DNA of 64,000 nt from Medicago truncatula (GCF_003473485.1 NC_053045.1:45488494-45552493); one strand, 5' to 3'; positions 20,861-34,312 are shown, numbered from the stretch's first letter. Translations and numbers: made by a program. The notes: a model not told the origin generated them from the letters alone.

Positions 20861-23205
20861 CCAAAATTTTAGTGAGGTTAAGTTTAAACAAAGAAGTAGA
20901 GTGGAACACCACATATGAAGTTTGATGCGATCAAAAAATTGTTCTAATAAAAGTTCTTTGTTGCAAAAAATTCTTGAGTTCCATTCTTTCCGAATAAACC
21001 AAACGTAAGACATTCAAACCATGTCTAAACAAGAACGCATTTCCTTTTTAAAGAGAAAGGCACCACAAAATTGCATAGCATGCTGGCTAATATCTTTATA
21101 ATTATGTTAGTTATTTCTCAATTATGAGTATTTATTGATTAGTGATCAAAATAAATATATGACCATTTAAATTTCCAATTGAATAATTAATTTATATGAA
21201 CTCAACGGGAGGGGATATTAGGATGACCCAATTTGAAATGTTGGGAATCATAATTGTTCATCATGTTATATATAAGATATGGTCCCAATCAGACATATTG
21301 CATATTGTCTCTTCTCTCCGTCTGAAGAGTGTTGAAGGTATAAAAAGTTCAAGTTGAATAAGAACCACAAGTCATCAAGTGTTTGTCATCCTCCTCTCTT
21401 TTTAATGATTTAGATCATTGTCATGAGAGACTCTTAGCAAGGATTCCATGTATTCCTAAATCCTTGATAGATTAACATGTCGTAAAGGTCGTATTATTCA
21501 TTCCACATGACTTTGATCAATTCTAACATTTCCATGGCCCTTGTAAAAACTCTTTGAAAGTGAGAAAGATTTGACTATTCCATCTCCAACTATCATCGGT
21601 CTGACTGATAATTCATTCGCCTATTCGAGCTTCGACTCACCCATAATTCAGTTGTAAGTCATTTTTTTTTTGTTTCAAATGTGAGTAAAAGTCCCACATT
21701 AGACGAAAAAGTATTCCTTTTTTTTTATGGTGTCCAAGGTTCGAACCCTATAATTTTTTTTGCTAACGACTTAAATATTATATTTAGGTGTAATCATATA
21801 CTATCAAATATTAATGGATATCAATTAACAAATTATTTGTAAACAAAATTCTGTAACCAAATCTATTAAACCTTTTAACACATTCTACAAAACAAATAGA
21901 AAAAAAAAATAAATAGAAAAATCCACCCCTCTTCTCTCCCGTCCTTTTATCCTCTCATTAGAAGATTTGAAACTACAACCAAATAAAGTTAGAAAAGGAA
22001 ACTGCACCTAAAATCCATTGATATTTTGAGCACCCTTATGATTCATGAATAGAACATTACATCTTTGATATTTACTCTTTTAACTGTCCACATTTCTCAA
22101 AAATACAAAATCATTCTAAATTATATACAATCATAATATATTTAACGTTTTGCTTTCCTTTGGTGTGCAAGTGGCTATGTCTTTGTCCAAACAATGACAA
22201 GTTGACACAACCCAACAACGTTAAAAAACTCACGTGTTCAAGTTGGGATTTGGAATTCCTCAGCAAAACCTCAGAAGATCACAAGATGCTGTTTACCCCT
22301 ACACAATTATGTCACATATAGTCATAGATAACCCTTTCCCATGCAATATTTGTGAGCAATTTCTTCAACATTACTCTTTTCTGTAACTTGTCCTATTTTT
22401 TTCCTTCTTAGGCTTTTTCTCTGTTTCACTCTACAGTCTATACAAAACTAAAACTAGCCACCATATTTTCCTTACGTGATTTACCATCTTGGGCAATTGA
22501 TGATCTGTATTCCAATTTACTAGAAAAAAATTATACAGCATTACTCCACATGACTAGGTTAGGCTATACTTAATGACCTACTTTAAAAATGTTAAGTTTG
22601 ATCTATTATTTGTTATAGATTCATTTTTAAAGATCTTGGTAGATCTTTTTTGAATGTGTGACAAGGTGTGAAAATTTGTTTAAAAGTCTATTTTAATTTT
22701 ATTTTTTTTATGAAAATCTCCACCTTAGTGGATAGTGTACACTTTTATAAATAAACTAACAAACTAATAATGAATGAGATTAAGTAAAATTAATAAACTA
22801 ACAAACTAATAATAAACTAACAAACTCATTGTATCTCTATCTTTTTCTTCCTATCACATCACCAAGATATCAATTCTATCAAATTACTCATTTCAACTCT
22901 CTCTTTCAAGATGTATACATTATTTTCAAGATGTCACCCAATTATTTTCCTAAAAATAATGCTAAATAAAGATAGTGAGAAAACAAGCCAAATCTTATTG
23001 TTGTTGTTATAAATATTAGACAACAATGTAATAATGTTATCTTATCTTATACTATTAATATGTTGCAAGTTGAGCTTCCAAACAAAAACACTCTCCATGG
23101 TACATAGAATTTTCTCTCTTTTATTTCAGCTTTTCACGGACTAGTTTAAGCTACACAGCCACAGAGATTCCTTCCCATGTTGTCACTCTCTTCCAAAAGC
23201 AACTA
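20861..23205. other. Intergenic upstream of the GH3 gene
   Basis: No coding region recognised. A B-box-like GGTTCGAACCC lies at about 21737-21747, next to a T-run, possibly a decayed SINE. A segment near 22740-22830 repeats AATAAACTAACAAACTAATAA several times. The last several hundred bases should contain the GH3 promoter. Confidence 0.4.
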
Positions 23206-23215
23206 CATATAATAG
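23206..23215 (+). promoter_or_regulatory. Probable TATA box of the GH3 gene
   Basis: CATATAATAG lies about 165 bases upstream of the ATG at 23377 and is followed by a pyrimidine-rich segment (TCCTCTTTCTTTCACTCCC), a plausible start-site region. The placement fits a plant core promoter, but no transcript evidence is available. Confidence 0.4.
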
Positions 23216-23376
23216 AGTCCTCTTTCTTTCACTCCCAACACCCATCACGGGCTACTAAAAAATGTGTTATTAGCATTTTTCTACACCCTCTAATATGACA
23301 TATATAATTTAGTAGCAGACTCAATACAAGCATAACCTTTTACTTATTTTTGTGTTTTCAAATTCTCAAGGTCACA

Positions 23377-26300
23377 ATGGCTTATGTTGAAAACAGAACA
23401 CCGAATGTCTCTGTTTTCCTCTGTTTCTTTATTCTGTTTGCCACAATTTTGTTGAGTTGCGGTCGAGTTTCGAGCCAAACATCTGCAGTTTTCGCCTGCG
23501 ATGTTGCCAAGAATCCGGCATTGGCGAATTACGGGTTCTGCAACAAGAAGTTGAGTGTGGATGCAAGAGTGAAAGACCTTGTGAGAAGGTTGACATTGCA
23601 AGAGAAGGTTGGTAACCTTGTGAATTCTGCTGTTGATGTAAGCAGACTTGGGATTCCAAAATATGAATGGTGGTCTGAAGCACTTCATGGAGTCTCTAAC
23701 ATTGGTCCAGGAACTCATTTTTCCAATGTTATACCTGGGTCAACCAGTTTTCCTATGCCTATTCTCATTGCAGCTTCTTTCAATGCTTCCTTGTTTCAAA
23801 CCATAGGAAAGGTAAGGTTTCTCTTATCATATCCTGCATGTTAATGGTGTAAATAACATGTATTGTTAACTTTCAAATGGTGTTTTATGGCGAATATGTG
23901 TAGGTGGTTTCGACGGAAGCAAGAGCAATGCACAATGTAGGGTTAGCTGGTTTAACATATTGGTCACCAAACATTAACATATTTAGGGATCCAAGATGGG
24001 GAAGAGGTCAAGAAACACCAGGAGAAGACCCTTTACTTGCTAGCAAATATGCAGCAGGGTATGTGAAAGGTCTACAACAAACTGATGATGGAGACTCAAA
24101 CAAGCTTAAGGTTGCTGCTTGTTGCAAACACTACACTGCCTATGATGTTGATGACTGGAAAGGTGTTCAGCGTTACACCTTCAATGCTGTGGTAATGTAT
24201 CAATATCATTGTTTGAAATAAAAACTAGTTAATGTGTTTTTGAGGATTATTTTAATTGTTGTTGTTTTGCACTTTTGCTTGTTGATTTTGATTTTGTTAG
24301 GTGACACAACAAGATTTGGATGACACATATCAACCACCTTTTAAGAGCTGTGTGATTGATGGAAATGTAGCTAGTGTTATGTGTTCCTACAATCAAGTAA
24401 ATGGAAAACCGACTTGTGCTGACCCTGATCTTCTTAAAGGTGTTATCCGTGGCAAATGGAAACTAAATGGGTATCTTTTCATTTTTCAAACCTCTTAATC
24501 TTCTATCTCACACACCATCATTCAAATATAAACAAAATATACATACCTCATACTTTTTTGAAAACAAACTATAGAATGCGGCAACTTTAAAACTCTTGAG
24601 TGAGAAATTTGTTGTTCACTATAATTCTATCCGGGTTGAGGAAATAGTTTTTGTAGTTGCGAATAAAGAATACCCAATTTACACTCAAAAAAATTATCTT
24701 TATATGAGAATAAAAAGATTGTTAGAAAATAAATATATATTAATTAAATGACATTTAGAAATAATATTGTTAGATAGAGTGAAATCAGATAAGATTTATT
24801 TATATTTTAGACCAGCAAACATAAGTTTTTTTTTTACTTATATTGAAGATTTGAGAAAAATAACGGTGTTTATCATTCTTTTTTGTTTTTGATGTTTTTC
24901 TTTAGAATAAGTATGAATATATTATATGTTTCTGTGCTATGCAGATATATAGTTTCTGATTGTGACTCAGTAGATGTGCTTTTCAAAAATCAACACTACA
25001 CCAAGACCCCTGAGGAAGCTGCAGCCAAATCCATTCTAGCAGGTAAACTAAATCCGAAAAGATACATGTTCATAGACAACAACAATTGAATTGTCATTTA
25101 CTTAGATGATTCATTTGAAATTTAATTAGTGTAGCTTCTTTAAAATTATACAAGGTAACTACTTGTTTATCATTGTTGTGTAAAATTTTTGATTTTGCAG
25201 GATTGGATTTGAACTGTGGGAGTTTTCTTGGCCGATATACAGAAGGTGCTGTCAAGCAAGGGCTTATAGGTGAAGCATCCATTAACAATGCTGTCTACAA
25301 TAATTTTGCGACATTAATGCGTCTAGGTTTCTTTGATGGCGATCCTAGCAAGCAAGCTTATGGAAACCTTGGTCCAAAAGATGTCTGCACTTCAGCAAAC
25401 CAGGAGCTAGCTCGTGAAGCTGCAAGGCAAGGGATTGTGTTGCTTAAAAACTGTGCAGGATCATTGCCTCTTAATGCCAAAGCTATTAAATCATTGGCAG
25501 TTATTGGTCCCAATGCCAATGCTACTAGGGCCATGATTGGAAACTACGAAGGTATCAAATTTTCCCTCTCCTATAATTTTTATAGGCAAAATGTATAATA
25601 TAGTTTGTTTTTGAAGTTGCATTGACATAATATTTAAGAAATACTAACAAGTTCTAAAACTTTGCAGGCATTCCATGCAAATATACATCACCTTTGCAAG
25701 GCCTAACAGCCTTAGTTCCCACAAGCTTTGCTGCTGGCTGTCCTGATGTTCAATGCACCAATGCTGCACTAGATGATGCCAAAAAGATTGCAGCCTCAGC
25801 AGATGCAACCGTGATTGTAGTCGGTGCAAATCTTGCAATAGAGGCAGAGAGTCATGACAGGGTTAACATTCTTCTTCCAGGACAGCAGCAACAGTTAGTT
25901 ACTGAAGTTGCAAATGTAGCTAAGGGACCTGTGATTCTTGCCATAATGTCTGGAGGAGGCATGGATGTTTCCTTTGCTAAAACTAATAAAAAAATCACAA
26001 GCATTCTGTGGGTTGGCTATCCTGGAGAAGCTGGTGGAGCTGCCATAGCTGATGTCATCTTTGGGTATCATAATCCAAGTAAGTCAATCTCATTGACATG
26101 CTTTCCTCATATCACAGAATTATCATTCCAATAATTTGGATAGCCTTTTGTCACAATTTTCAAGCACTCACGCATGCAGTAAGACGAAGTTGTTGGATAA
26201 ACGACTTTGATTTTAAACTCGGTATATCAGCTTCAAAAACAAACTTGAAATTGTAGTCGTTCAATCTTGATCTAATGGCTCTAAGTAGCTAAATGCATGA

Positions 26301-27090
26301 ATGCGTGGAAATTGTGACGGCTTACGACCTAAATAATGGATTCACTCATGAAAATTGCCCCCCACCCCCCACCCACTAAGTTCTAGTAATTCTCAATAAT
26401 ATATGTTTATATATTATCTGCATTAGCATATACACTTTATTATATATCATATACTTGGTGACCTCACTAGGATCTAACTATATGAGTATGGTCTGCACAA
26501 CTTAATTTTTTTATTCAGGTGGAAGGCTACCCATGACATGGTATCCACAATCATATGTAGACAAAGTACCAATGACCAATATGAACATGAGGCCTGATCC
26601 TGCTACAGGCTACCCTGGTAGAACATACAGATTTTATAAAGGGGAAACTGTCTTCTCATTTGGAGATGGAATAAGCTACTCAACTTTCGAGCATAAATTG
26701 GTTAAAGCACCACAATTGGTGTCTGTTCCTTTAGCTGAGGATCACGTCTGTCGTTCCTCAAAATGTAAGTCACTTGATGTTGTTGGCGAACATTGTCAAA
26801 ACTTAGTCTTTGATATTCACCTCAGGATCAAGAACAAAGGGAAAATGAGCAGTAGCCAAACAGTGTTTTTGTTCTCTACTCCTCCTGCAGTGCACAATGC
26901 ACCTCAGAAACACTTGTTGGCTTTCGAAAAAGTACACTTTACAGGAAAATCAGAAGCACTGGTCAGTTTCAAAGTAGATGTTTGTAAAGATTTGAGTGTG
27001 GTTGATGAACTTGGCAACAGAAAAGTTGCCCTAGGAAAACATATGCTTCATGTAGGAGACTTGAAGCATCCTTTGAGCGTGATGATTTAA
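23377..27090 (+). CDS. Secreted GH3 beta-D-xylosidase / alpha-L-arabinofuranosidase
   Basis: Seven exons (23377-23811, 23904-24191, 24301-24470, 24945-25042, 25201-25551, 25668-26078, 26519-27090) join in frame with GT-AG borders into 774 residues, the usual length of plant BXL enzymes. The Met at 23377 is preferred over the in-frame one at 23350 because it is followed directly by a signal peptide (hydrophobic core about 12-27). The N-terminal GH3 domain shows [46 protein letters not shown] and KHYTAYD. The predicted nucleophile is Asp303 in YIVSDCDSV. The C-terminal GH3 domain shows [41 protein letters not shown] and [13 protein letters not shown], and a fibronectin III-like tail follows. 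The enzyme trims xylose and arabinose from arabinoxylan or arabinan in the wall. It closely resembles alfalfa Xyl1. Strict substrate preference cannot be read from sequence. No damage is visible. Confidence 0.95.
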
Positions 27091-28020
27091 AGCAATCATC
27101 TGCACTGAGTCTTATTTTTAACCTTATTGGTTTCCTTAAAAAATTTAAGGGAACCATAACTTGCATTAAAAAAGGGAGGCCAGGAATAATTTTTAGAGGT
27201 GATTCAGTAATTGTAACAAATTTCTCTGTTTCTATTCTTATTCAAATAAAAAATCAATATCAACTGTGCCAGTTTTCTACTACTACTGAGGCAAGTCAGA
27301 TCCTATAACCACAACAAATCTATACCAATTTTCTACTCATCCTCATGATTTACAACTTGGTCTATCACACCTACGTGTGCACTGTGGTACAGTTCAAAAA
27401 TCAAAATGATTTCACCTGATACCTGGCCAGTTTTCTAGCATAAACATGCTTGATTGCAATTTCTTCGTAAATCCTATTGATATAAACAACTAAAACTAAT
27501 TCTAATCAAGATTGTGCAACAAGAACATAAACTAATAATAATCAATTCATACTAGTCACTAGATTTAGATGACAATTCCCAATAAACATCGTTGCTCAAC
27601 AAATTATTTAAACAAACAAAACCAATAAGCATCAACAGAAAATCCACATAAAACACAATATGTTGATTCTTAAGGTTGATTTCGAGCAATTCACAACAAC
27701 ATAAAATACAAGGAACATGCACTATTATTTGGATTTTAATTGCTCTGTACCACCGAAGGTGTGTCTCATGTCCAATCTGTACATTTGATTATGTCATCAG
27801 TGTTATGTCTGTGCTTCATGGATTAATTCTCACTCAAGTAACCAAAACAATTAACAACAGAAAAAAACACCTCAATTAAATTAAACAACACAGTTCCATT
27901 CCATGCATTCACAGAAGAAATAGTATAAATGGATAATATTTCAAAATGTTGTATCTGCAACAAAATATAATATAAAAAAACAACATACACTTTCAAGTAT
28001 TTTGAGTTACTACTACATAC
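27091..28020. other. 3' region of the GH3 gene and spacer
   Basis: The 3' UTR follows the stop, and AATAAA (about 27245-27250) is a plausible polyadenylation signal. The remainder is AT-rich with no gene recognised. Confidence 0.45.
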
Positions 28021-28234
28021 AGCAGCGTCATTGCTGATGACACGTCCGATTAAAGCATCAACAGGATGAGTATCGCGGAGTCCACCATAGCTAGTGTTAG
28101 CAGTGGAGGAAGTAACCCTGCTCGAAACAGAAGACGCTGAACGGGATTTGAGGAACAGAGATCCAATCCTTGAGTCTATCGGAGCTGATCATGGTCTGTC
28201 TATCTAGCATGCGACTATCTGGGTTGTTAGCCAT
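28021..28234 (-). pseudogene. Unrecognised exon-like fragment
   Basis: Minus-strand ATG at 28232-28234 opens a frame starting MANNPDSRMLDRQTMISSD. The stop comes after 44 codons, but a shift of one base at about codon 19 gives an open frame with SRIGSLFLKSRSASSV and TSYGGLRDTHPVDALIGRVI up to a good splice donor, GCT|GTATGT, at 28020. Codon use and composition look coding, unlike the surrounding sequence. No second exon was found. I do not recognise the protein. It may be the first exon of a captured or decayed gene. Confidence 0.4.
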
Positions 28235-28759
28235 ATTTACACAACAAACAACATGAGAAAAAAAAAATCAATGAACAACTCACTGAGGCATTTCATTTAA
28301 CACTTGAAGCACAAAATATACATACTTGATTCATTGTATTGTTTCAATTTTAAACTACCTAATTGTAGTTAAATTTAGTCTAAACAACATTTACAGTCAA
28401 AACATGCAAATATTTGATCACAAGCTACCAACAAAAAAATTCATCAAATTTGTATCTCATGTGTTTGTTGAAATGCTTGAGAAGAACTCACTTTGTGTTT
28501 TGAGTAGGAGGCTTACGACTGTAGGAGGCTCACCAAATTAAGTTTTCTCTCGGCCTCACAAATTGGTTACTTATCAATATGTGGTTGATTTGGCCCACCT
28601 ATAATCGAATTAAGCCAACACCTGCAAATATCTTTGTTTGTAGATGGATGACATTAAAACTGTGGATCTCATACTATCATTGACATCAAACCTTGCATAT
28701 ATTACGCGCATTGTCCTTCGCTGAGTTTACGGGGACATTTGATTGTATTATTTTTGTTT

Positions 28760-29130
28760 TAGCATTTTTTTTTTTGAACAAGCCAAAATGAAATTATATT
28801 ACCAAAAACAATAGCAATCTCTTAGCACAAGGTGTGCCTAAAAGACTAATACCAATATACAAGAAAACAAAGTCAAGAGGAAACAACCTCCGGTGGTTAG
28901 CCAATGCCCAGACAAACCAAAGGACTTGACCACCACATCTGAGTTCCAAAAACAAAAGTGGCATTTTTAACTTTCAGCCGCACTAACGATAACAACTTAA
29001 TTTTATCAAGCAATCTAGGAGCCTCGGTTACAACATTTTTAAACAAACGATTGTTACGCTCACTCCAAATCATCCAAGTAGTCAAAAGCCAGATAGCATT
29101 GGAATGAATGAAATTTATTTTGCTGTGAAA
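28760..29130 (-). mobile_element. 5'-truncated LINE 3' end
   Basis: The minus ORF 28897-29085 reads TTWMIWSERNNRLFKNVV, LLDKIKLLSLVRLKVKNA and a WW-SPLVCLG end, the C-terminal block of many plant LINE ORF2 proteins. Downstream on the minus strand the sequence ends in an A-run (T-run at 28766-28777 on plus). It is a short dead-on-arrival copy. Confidence 0.8.
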
Positions 29131-29369
29131 AAAAAGATAATTTTTAGGAATAGTTTAGATTTGATAAGAAAATATTTTGACTGTATTTAAAAAAAAAATG
29201 ATCCAGTTGGTTTATTTTTTAAGAGAAGCTTGGCTAATCTATTTCACATTGGACCACACTTTGATGACATCGCTGAATCTCTTTAACTTGCTTTAAAAAT
29301 AGTACTGCTCCTACTACCTACTTCAATGTTTTGTTTTGTCATGAAGCAAAACAGCTACTACCAAACTAA

Positions 29370-29402
29370 TTAGATCGTTTATCCGTGCTGCTGCACGGGT
29401 CA
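29370..29402 (-). mobile_element. Helitron 3' terminus
   Basis: On the minus strand a hairpin (CCCGTGC, GCAGCACGG) is followed by ATAAACGAT and then CTAA, with T as the next host base. This matches the CTRR-T rule and the hairpin closely resembles the 3' hairpin of the Helitron ending at 4302. The element would extend to higher plus coordinates. Its 5' TC end was not located with confidence. Confidence 0.55.
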
Positions 29403-29738
29403 TAATTTACTAAAACTATTAGTTGAAAGCCATTGTTATATATCCAATAAAATTAATATATAGTTACTCAATATACTGAATTGTTCTGACGTAATGCGAT
29501 TAATTGACGTACGATCGTCTTACATAGGTTAAAAAAATTCGAAGATATGAGAGACATACATAGCCATAATTGTTCGGCCTATGTTACTCCACCCTGAATT
29601 TAAATATATCAATTCAAAGCAAATTGACTAACATAGTTGGTTTCTAATAAGTGTATCTATTGCAAAATATGTAACCATCAGCACCAATTCACCTGAAAAC
29701 ATTAAATAACATATAAGTTTCATTATGCAGGTGAGAGT

Positions 29739-30317
29739 TTATATGGCATAATTTCCTTCAAGTGTATCATAATTTGAATTCAACTCCCGCTTCTTTTTTA
29801 CATTATCAATCTTCTCGCGGGTTTGTATGGTAATAGAGGCTACATTTTTAGCTTCTTCCACAATTTCAGTTATCTTCTCCTTACATTTTGAGCAAGCATC
29901 CTCTAACTATGGCTTCTCTTGTTGAACCCTACGTGCTTTCTCCTTGTGCAAACGATTCTGTGCTTTGATATCTTCAATTTCAACATCCCAGGCCTTGATC
30001 TTATCCTCAGCGGCACTAATGGACTCGTCAAACTTCATTATCTTGTCTTTATTGCTTGAAGCTTGGATATTGAAACTTTATGATCCACATTTAAGATGTT
30101 TAAGGGTAACATTGCTCGGTTTTCCTTCATCAATATTCAATGTGGTGTCTATAAAGATTTTGGTGAAAACAATAATACCAGAACTTTGTTTCTCAGAAAG
30201 CTCATTAGCTCTATAATTGAATTTAACTAACAAAGCTTTCACCTCTTCTCCAAGTTTGGGTAAATGTTTCAATAGATTTCTTGAAAATGCCAACTCCCTT
30301 AATTCATCAAGCAGCAT
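29739..30317 (-). pseudogene. Decayed coiled-coil protein gene fragment
   Basis: From Met at 30315-30317 the minus strand reads MLLDELRELAFSRNLLKHLP then LGEEVKALLVKFNYRANELS and a segment ending SNVTLKHL. A frameshift near 30080 is followed by HKVSISKLQAS, IMKFDESISAAEDKIKAWDV, KEKARRVQQEKP, a stop, and LEDACSKCKEKITEIVEEAK to a terminal stop at 29741. Heptad-like spacing and high Glu/Lys content indicate a long coiled coil. One frameshift and one nonsense codon make it a likely pseudogene. It resembles uncharacterised coiled-coil tails of legume proteins often carried in repeats. I cannot name it. It lies just inside the Helitron 3' end at 29370, so capture is possible. Confidence 0.55.
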
Positions 30318-32263
30318 CTTGATATAAAAAATGCAGATAGTTTTAGAGGCATGAGTACATGAGTTAATTGATATAACTTAATTTTAACATGTTAGAAACT
30401 GAAATCTGCATAATATAATTGAACATACCAATAGATATCATGGTCCTTAAGATAAACAGAGTTAATTGCCATTCTCATTTCAAGTTTAACCTTCCATAAT
30501 CACACAATCTAGGGAAAATAGTATGCAAAAAAACCCAAATGAGGGGTTTAAATTCTTGCAAATGCAAATCCATAAAAATGTCAAACAAAGAAGTGTTAGA
30601 GAGAGTAATAAAAAGAAAAGATATAAACAATTTTAAGAAAATGTGAATCAAAATAAAATAAATGGTCCCTATTTATACATGAGAAGTCCTAAAGAAGAGA
30701 GACATGGATTCATGCATGCAACACAAATTAGGCAAAGAGTAAAATTGAATGAAAAAAGCCTATCGCACAAAATGGCTAAACAGAAACATTGAAGGCAGAC
30801 CTTGAAGTAGCAGCGGAGGAAAAAAACTTACATAAACAAAACACATAATGCAGTATAACACACGCTGACAGCCACGAAGAAAAAGCTCCCTCATGTCCGA
30901 ACATATAAGCTTAAGTCTTGGACATATAAGCTTAAGTCTTCTTAATTCAAATACGATCTAAAAACACATCAACTACCAACACTATATAGCAATTTGAAAA
31001 TGAGATACATAACACCATCTATCAAGACACATTCTCAACATAAAATATCATGCTAAATAGCTTTTTGAGTTATAGGCTGCTTTAAGATCCAAATGTGTCG
31101 TACATTTTTGGTTCATGCCTAAAGTTTTTATGAAGAATCCTTTCAAAAAATAATATAATTGAGTTAGATCTGCTCAAATATCATTATAAAGTATTTCATG
31201 CTATACTATCAATAAAAAAACCAAAGTTGCAATGTATGCTATCTAAGGCTACTCCATATTCTAAATGATTCAACACACAGTTATACATGTAAAAATTTGA
31301 AAGAAACTCTTTATAATATAAGTAAAATTAAAAAAAATAAAAGGATCTTCAAATTGAGATGGTAAGCATAAATATAAGAAATCAAACTATTCAAAGTCTC
31401 TCCCATCAAATGAGTCAACACATTTTGTTTCAATTTTCAACCAATATAAACTTCAAACTACCAGCAAATTTGTTTATTTTCAACATTGGAACAAAAATCA
31501 AACAAAGAAGAAAAACACACTATAGTACAAAGGCATCGTCATACCACTGTGAGCTCTGCCCCACCATCGCAAGCAAGTTGTCAACAATCCAAAAAGGAAT
31601 TCAAAATCAAGGACACCTTGTTGCTTTAGGAGGGCTGAAACAATGAAAAGGAAAAATCAACAGTCGCAGAAAAATTATGAGAAAAAAAAGTAACGTTAAA
31701 AGGAAATAATTAAACCATAAAATCTGATAAAGTAACATAATAGAAAACACAGTGGCATCAAGTAAGTCGACTTTGACTACAAAGATAACTTCATGTCAAA
31801 CAACGCTTGATTCTAAAACTCCTTCTTCATCCTATGTAAGTGGTTTTGATTTTTTTAAACATAGAACACCAAACCCTAAAAGGAATCAATATGCAAGATA
31901 ATTCAATGTTCCCAATTCATCTTCAAGCTCATTTTGTAACACCAGACTCATTATTTTGATAAAAAAAAAAAAAAACACATAAGAAATGTAAAATGATTAG
32001 ATTTGCAACAGAGTGAAAGACAAAGGCATATTGCTAAAGATTAAGAAAACAACAAATCTCAATGCCTTGTGATAAAAAATAAATATATGTATGTCTATGC
32101 TTCGTTGACAGAGGGAGAGAGCGAGTGAGAGAGATAGCTGTATTGGAATGTCTATGCTTTCTCAGTCAAAACAGTGTTAAACAACCAAAATAGCAACACA
32201 CACAAAAACACACATAGCCCAAATAATCCTTAACCAAACACAGATGTGCACCGAGGAACCTGA
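30318..32263. other. Intergenic, no gene seen
   Basis: AT-rich. A 22-bp direct repeat (AACATATAAGCTTAAGTCTT-like) is at about 30900-30940. No domain-bearing ORF. Confidence 0.4.
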
Positions 32264-32514
32264 TTACAGCGATGTACCACTACGAATCCAGAGAACCTGG
32301 TGAAAGGAGAGATACACGACAAACCAACACAAAAGAAGGAGGAACCGACAAAAGTGACACAATGTTGGGAGACCACCGTGGCTGCAAGGTCGTGGAAAGA
32401 GAGAACTTACCGCAGACGGTGGCAGTTGAGTCGACGACGGCGAGGGATGAGAGGAGAAATACGACGGTGAAAGTAGAAAAGACATGGAAGAGAGTGAAAT
32501 TTTCTTCATTGGCG

Positions 32515-32562
<48 letters not shown>

Positions 32563-32596
32563 GAAATGAAGCTAGATGGAATTCAAAAGGTTGCAC
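32264..32596 (-). other. Leader-like fragment with signal-peptide coding potential
   Basis: On the minus strand a CT-rich tract leads to ATG (start of MKKISLSSMSFLL) and a possible donor GCG|GTAAGT. The alternative frame reads TLFHVFSTFTVVFLLSSLAV then DSTATVCG, a convincing secretory signal-like stretch, but it has no in-frame ATG. A frameshifted 5' end of a secreted or receptor-type gene is possible. I do not recognise the family, and no downstream exon was found. Confidence 0.25.
32517..32557. repeat. (GA)n microsatellite
   Basis: About 20 perfect GA units, within the leader-like fragment. CT/GA tracts are common in plant 5' leaders. Confidence 0.95.
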
Positions 32597-32599
32597 AGA

Positions 32600-34162
32600 A
32601 AAAGAAGAAAGGTGAGTTTGTATAAATCAATTTGTATTTGTTGTTGCATTGAAAAACGAAAAACGCATCTGGAAAAAGAAAACTTGGAGCTGGTTGAAAT
32701 TCAAATTTGAAGGAGGGAGGGCGCCAAATTTTTAGGTTTAGGGTTAGGAATTAGGGTAAGCATGTTTGCTAGGATTAGATATAAAGATAAGACTTTTTTT
32801 ATTCAAAGATAGTGACAATTACGCGTAGTTATGCATAAAATGCAATTAAACATCTGATCAATGAATGAATTCCCGTTTATGATCAATCAAATTCAAACGT
32901 GTTAGTTGGAAAAACATATTGACATCCACAAAGCCACAAACCTCGACAAGGTGAAGTATCCCATAGTATGTATTACACGGCATGATTAAATTAAAGCACC
33001 CCATCCTCCCTTAAATACTCCCCATAATCTAAAAACTGTTCAAAAAATATTTTGAGCGGTTTCTTTTAAGAAAAATCGATTTTCGTTTTGGTTAACAATT
33101 TGTTGTTGGTTTTTTATTGTTGGAATAGGAATCTATCACCAATTATAAATGATTAGAATGTTTAATATTGAGAATACGAATAATGAACTATTTTGATGCA
33201 GAAAAGTGAATGATTTGAGCATAAAACGTGCCTGCGAATGAACTATCTTGAAATTTAAAGTGCAAAGAATCTAAAAAATACATTGAAAATGTACAGTGCA
33301 TAAAGTAAAATAAATGAAGGTCAACTGGCATAAACTTGAAGTGCAAGAAATATAAATGAGTTTAAAAAGTAAATTGCTATGTTGTTAAAAGTGCACAAAT
33401 GTAAAAGACTTTGAAAATTAATTGCAGAAACTTATAAGTACATAAATATAAATGAAAATCATGTAAATCAAACTAAGAGTAAACCGTGTTAAATTAAATT
33501 TGACAAAAAAATAAATGACCTACGTAATCAAATACCAAAAATAGACGATCATTTAGAGTTTTATGTGATTTTTGAAATGCATTAAGCAACTCTCGTTACA
33601 AAGTCTTCAAACCTTATAGAGAAGTATCCTAACAGCTAATGGCATACATGTTTGTTTGCCATGTATTCTAAACCTAAATTTGGTCTTCAACACGTGCTTT
33701 TTATGTTGTGTCTCGACATGGATCTCTTTGTTGTAATGTCGAGCAAAGACTTGTTTTCCTTCTGTTTATTTTTCTAAGTCTACAAAGGCTTATCCATTTA
33801 CTTGATCAGTTCTTGCATTTTTATTTATTTATAAAACACAAACTTCGTAGTCCCTTCAACAAAATCACAAAGATATGACATGATCTTCTTTGTTTTACTT
33901 ATGTTCAAGTCTTGAGTAAATATGAGTAATTTCTTCAAAACCAATCATGCCTTTTTTGGGTAAACACAATAGTCATGAAATATTCATTATTGTTTAACGA
34001 AGTATGATAATTCAGTTTGTGAGTTTTATCTTATAATAATTATTTCAATGAACAGACATCAAATGCATATAATTAATTCATTTTCCCCTTTCCTAAGTAA
34101 AAAATAAATAAATTCTTCCATTCTCTTCAAATCAATTTTTTTTATAAATGATCCTTGTTTTC
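32600..34162. other. AT-rich intergenic
   Basis: No coding region, RNA gene or inverted-repeat element recognised. Confidence 0.4.
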
Positions 34163-34312
34163 AACATTTGATCTAGTGATAAAAAAAACACAGACATTAT
34201 TGGACCTAGAGGTCCTAAGTTTAAGCCCTTCTAATATTCTAGTTGTAATGGGAGATAGGATAGGTGATGGATACTAATTGATAGCATAGCATTCTCTTAC
34301 TTTAATAAAAGA
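34163..34312 (+). mobile_element. Probable SINE
   Basis: TTTGATCTAGTGATA resembles a tRNA A box, and GGTCCTAAGTTTAAGCCC about 40 bases downstream resembles a diverged B box. The body then runs through GGGAGATAGGATAGG to a tail TACTTTAATAAAA. A target duplication was not confirmed. Confidence 0.45.

Noticed and set aside
23350..23376. Upstream in-frame Met for the GH3 protein
   Set aside because: Starting at 23350 would add nine residues before the signal peptide. Homologs begin at the Met equivalent to 23377.
32264..32625. 117- and 110-codon ORFs on both strands across the GA repeat
   Set aside because: Both owe their length to the (GA)n tract. Only the leader-like features of the minus strand are kept, at low confidence.
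29370..34312. Full 4.9-kb Helitron with 5' end TCTTTTATTAAAG at 34312
   Set aside because: The sequence at 34312 fits the tail of a SINE better, and a TC with TTATTAAAG is too short to be decisive. Only the 3' end at 29370 is reported.
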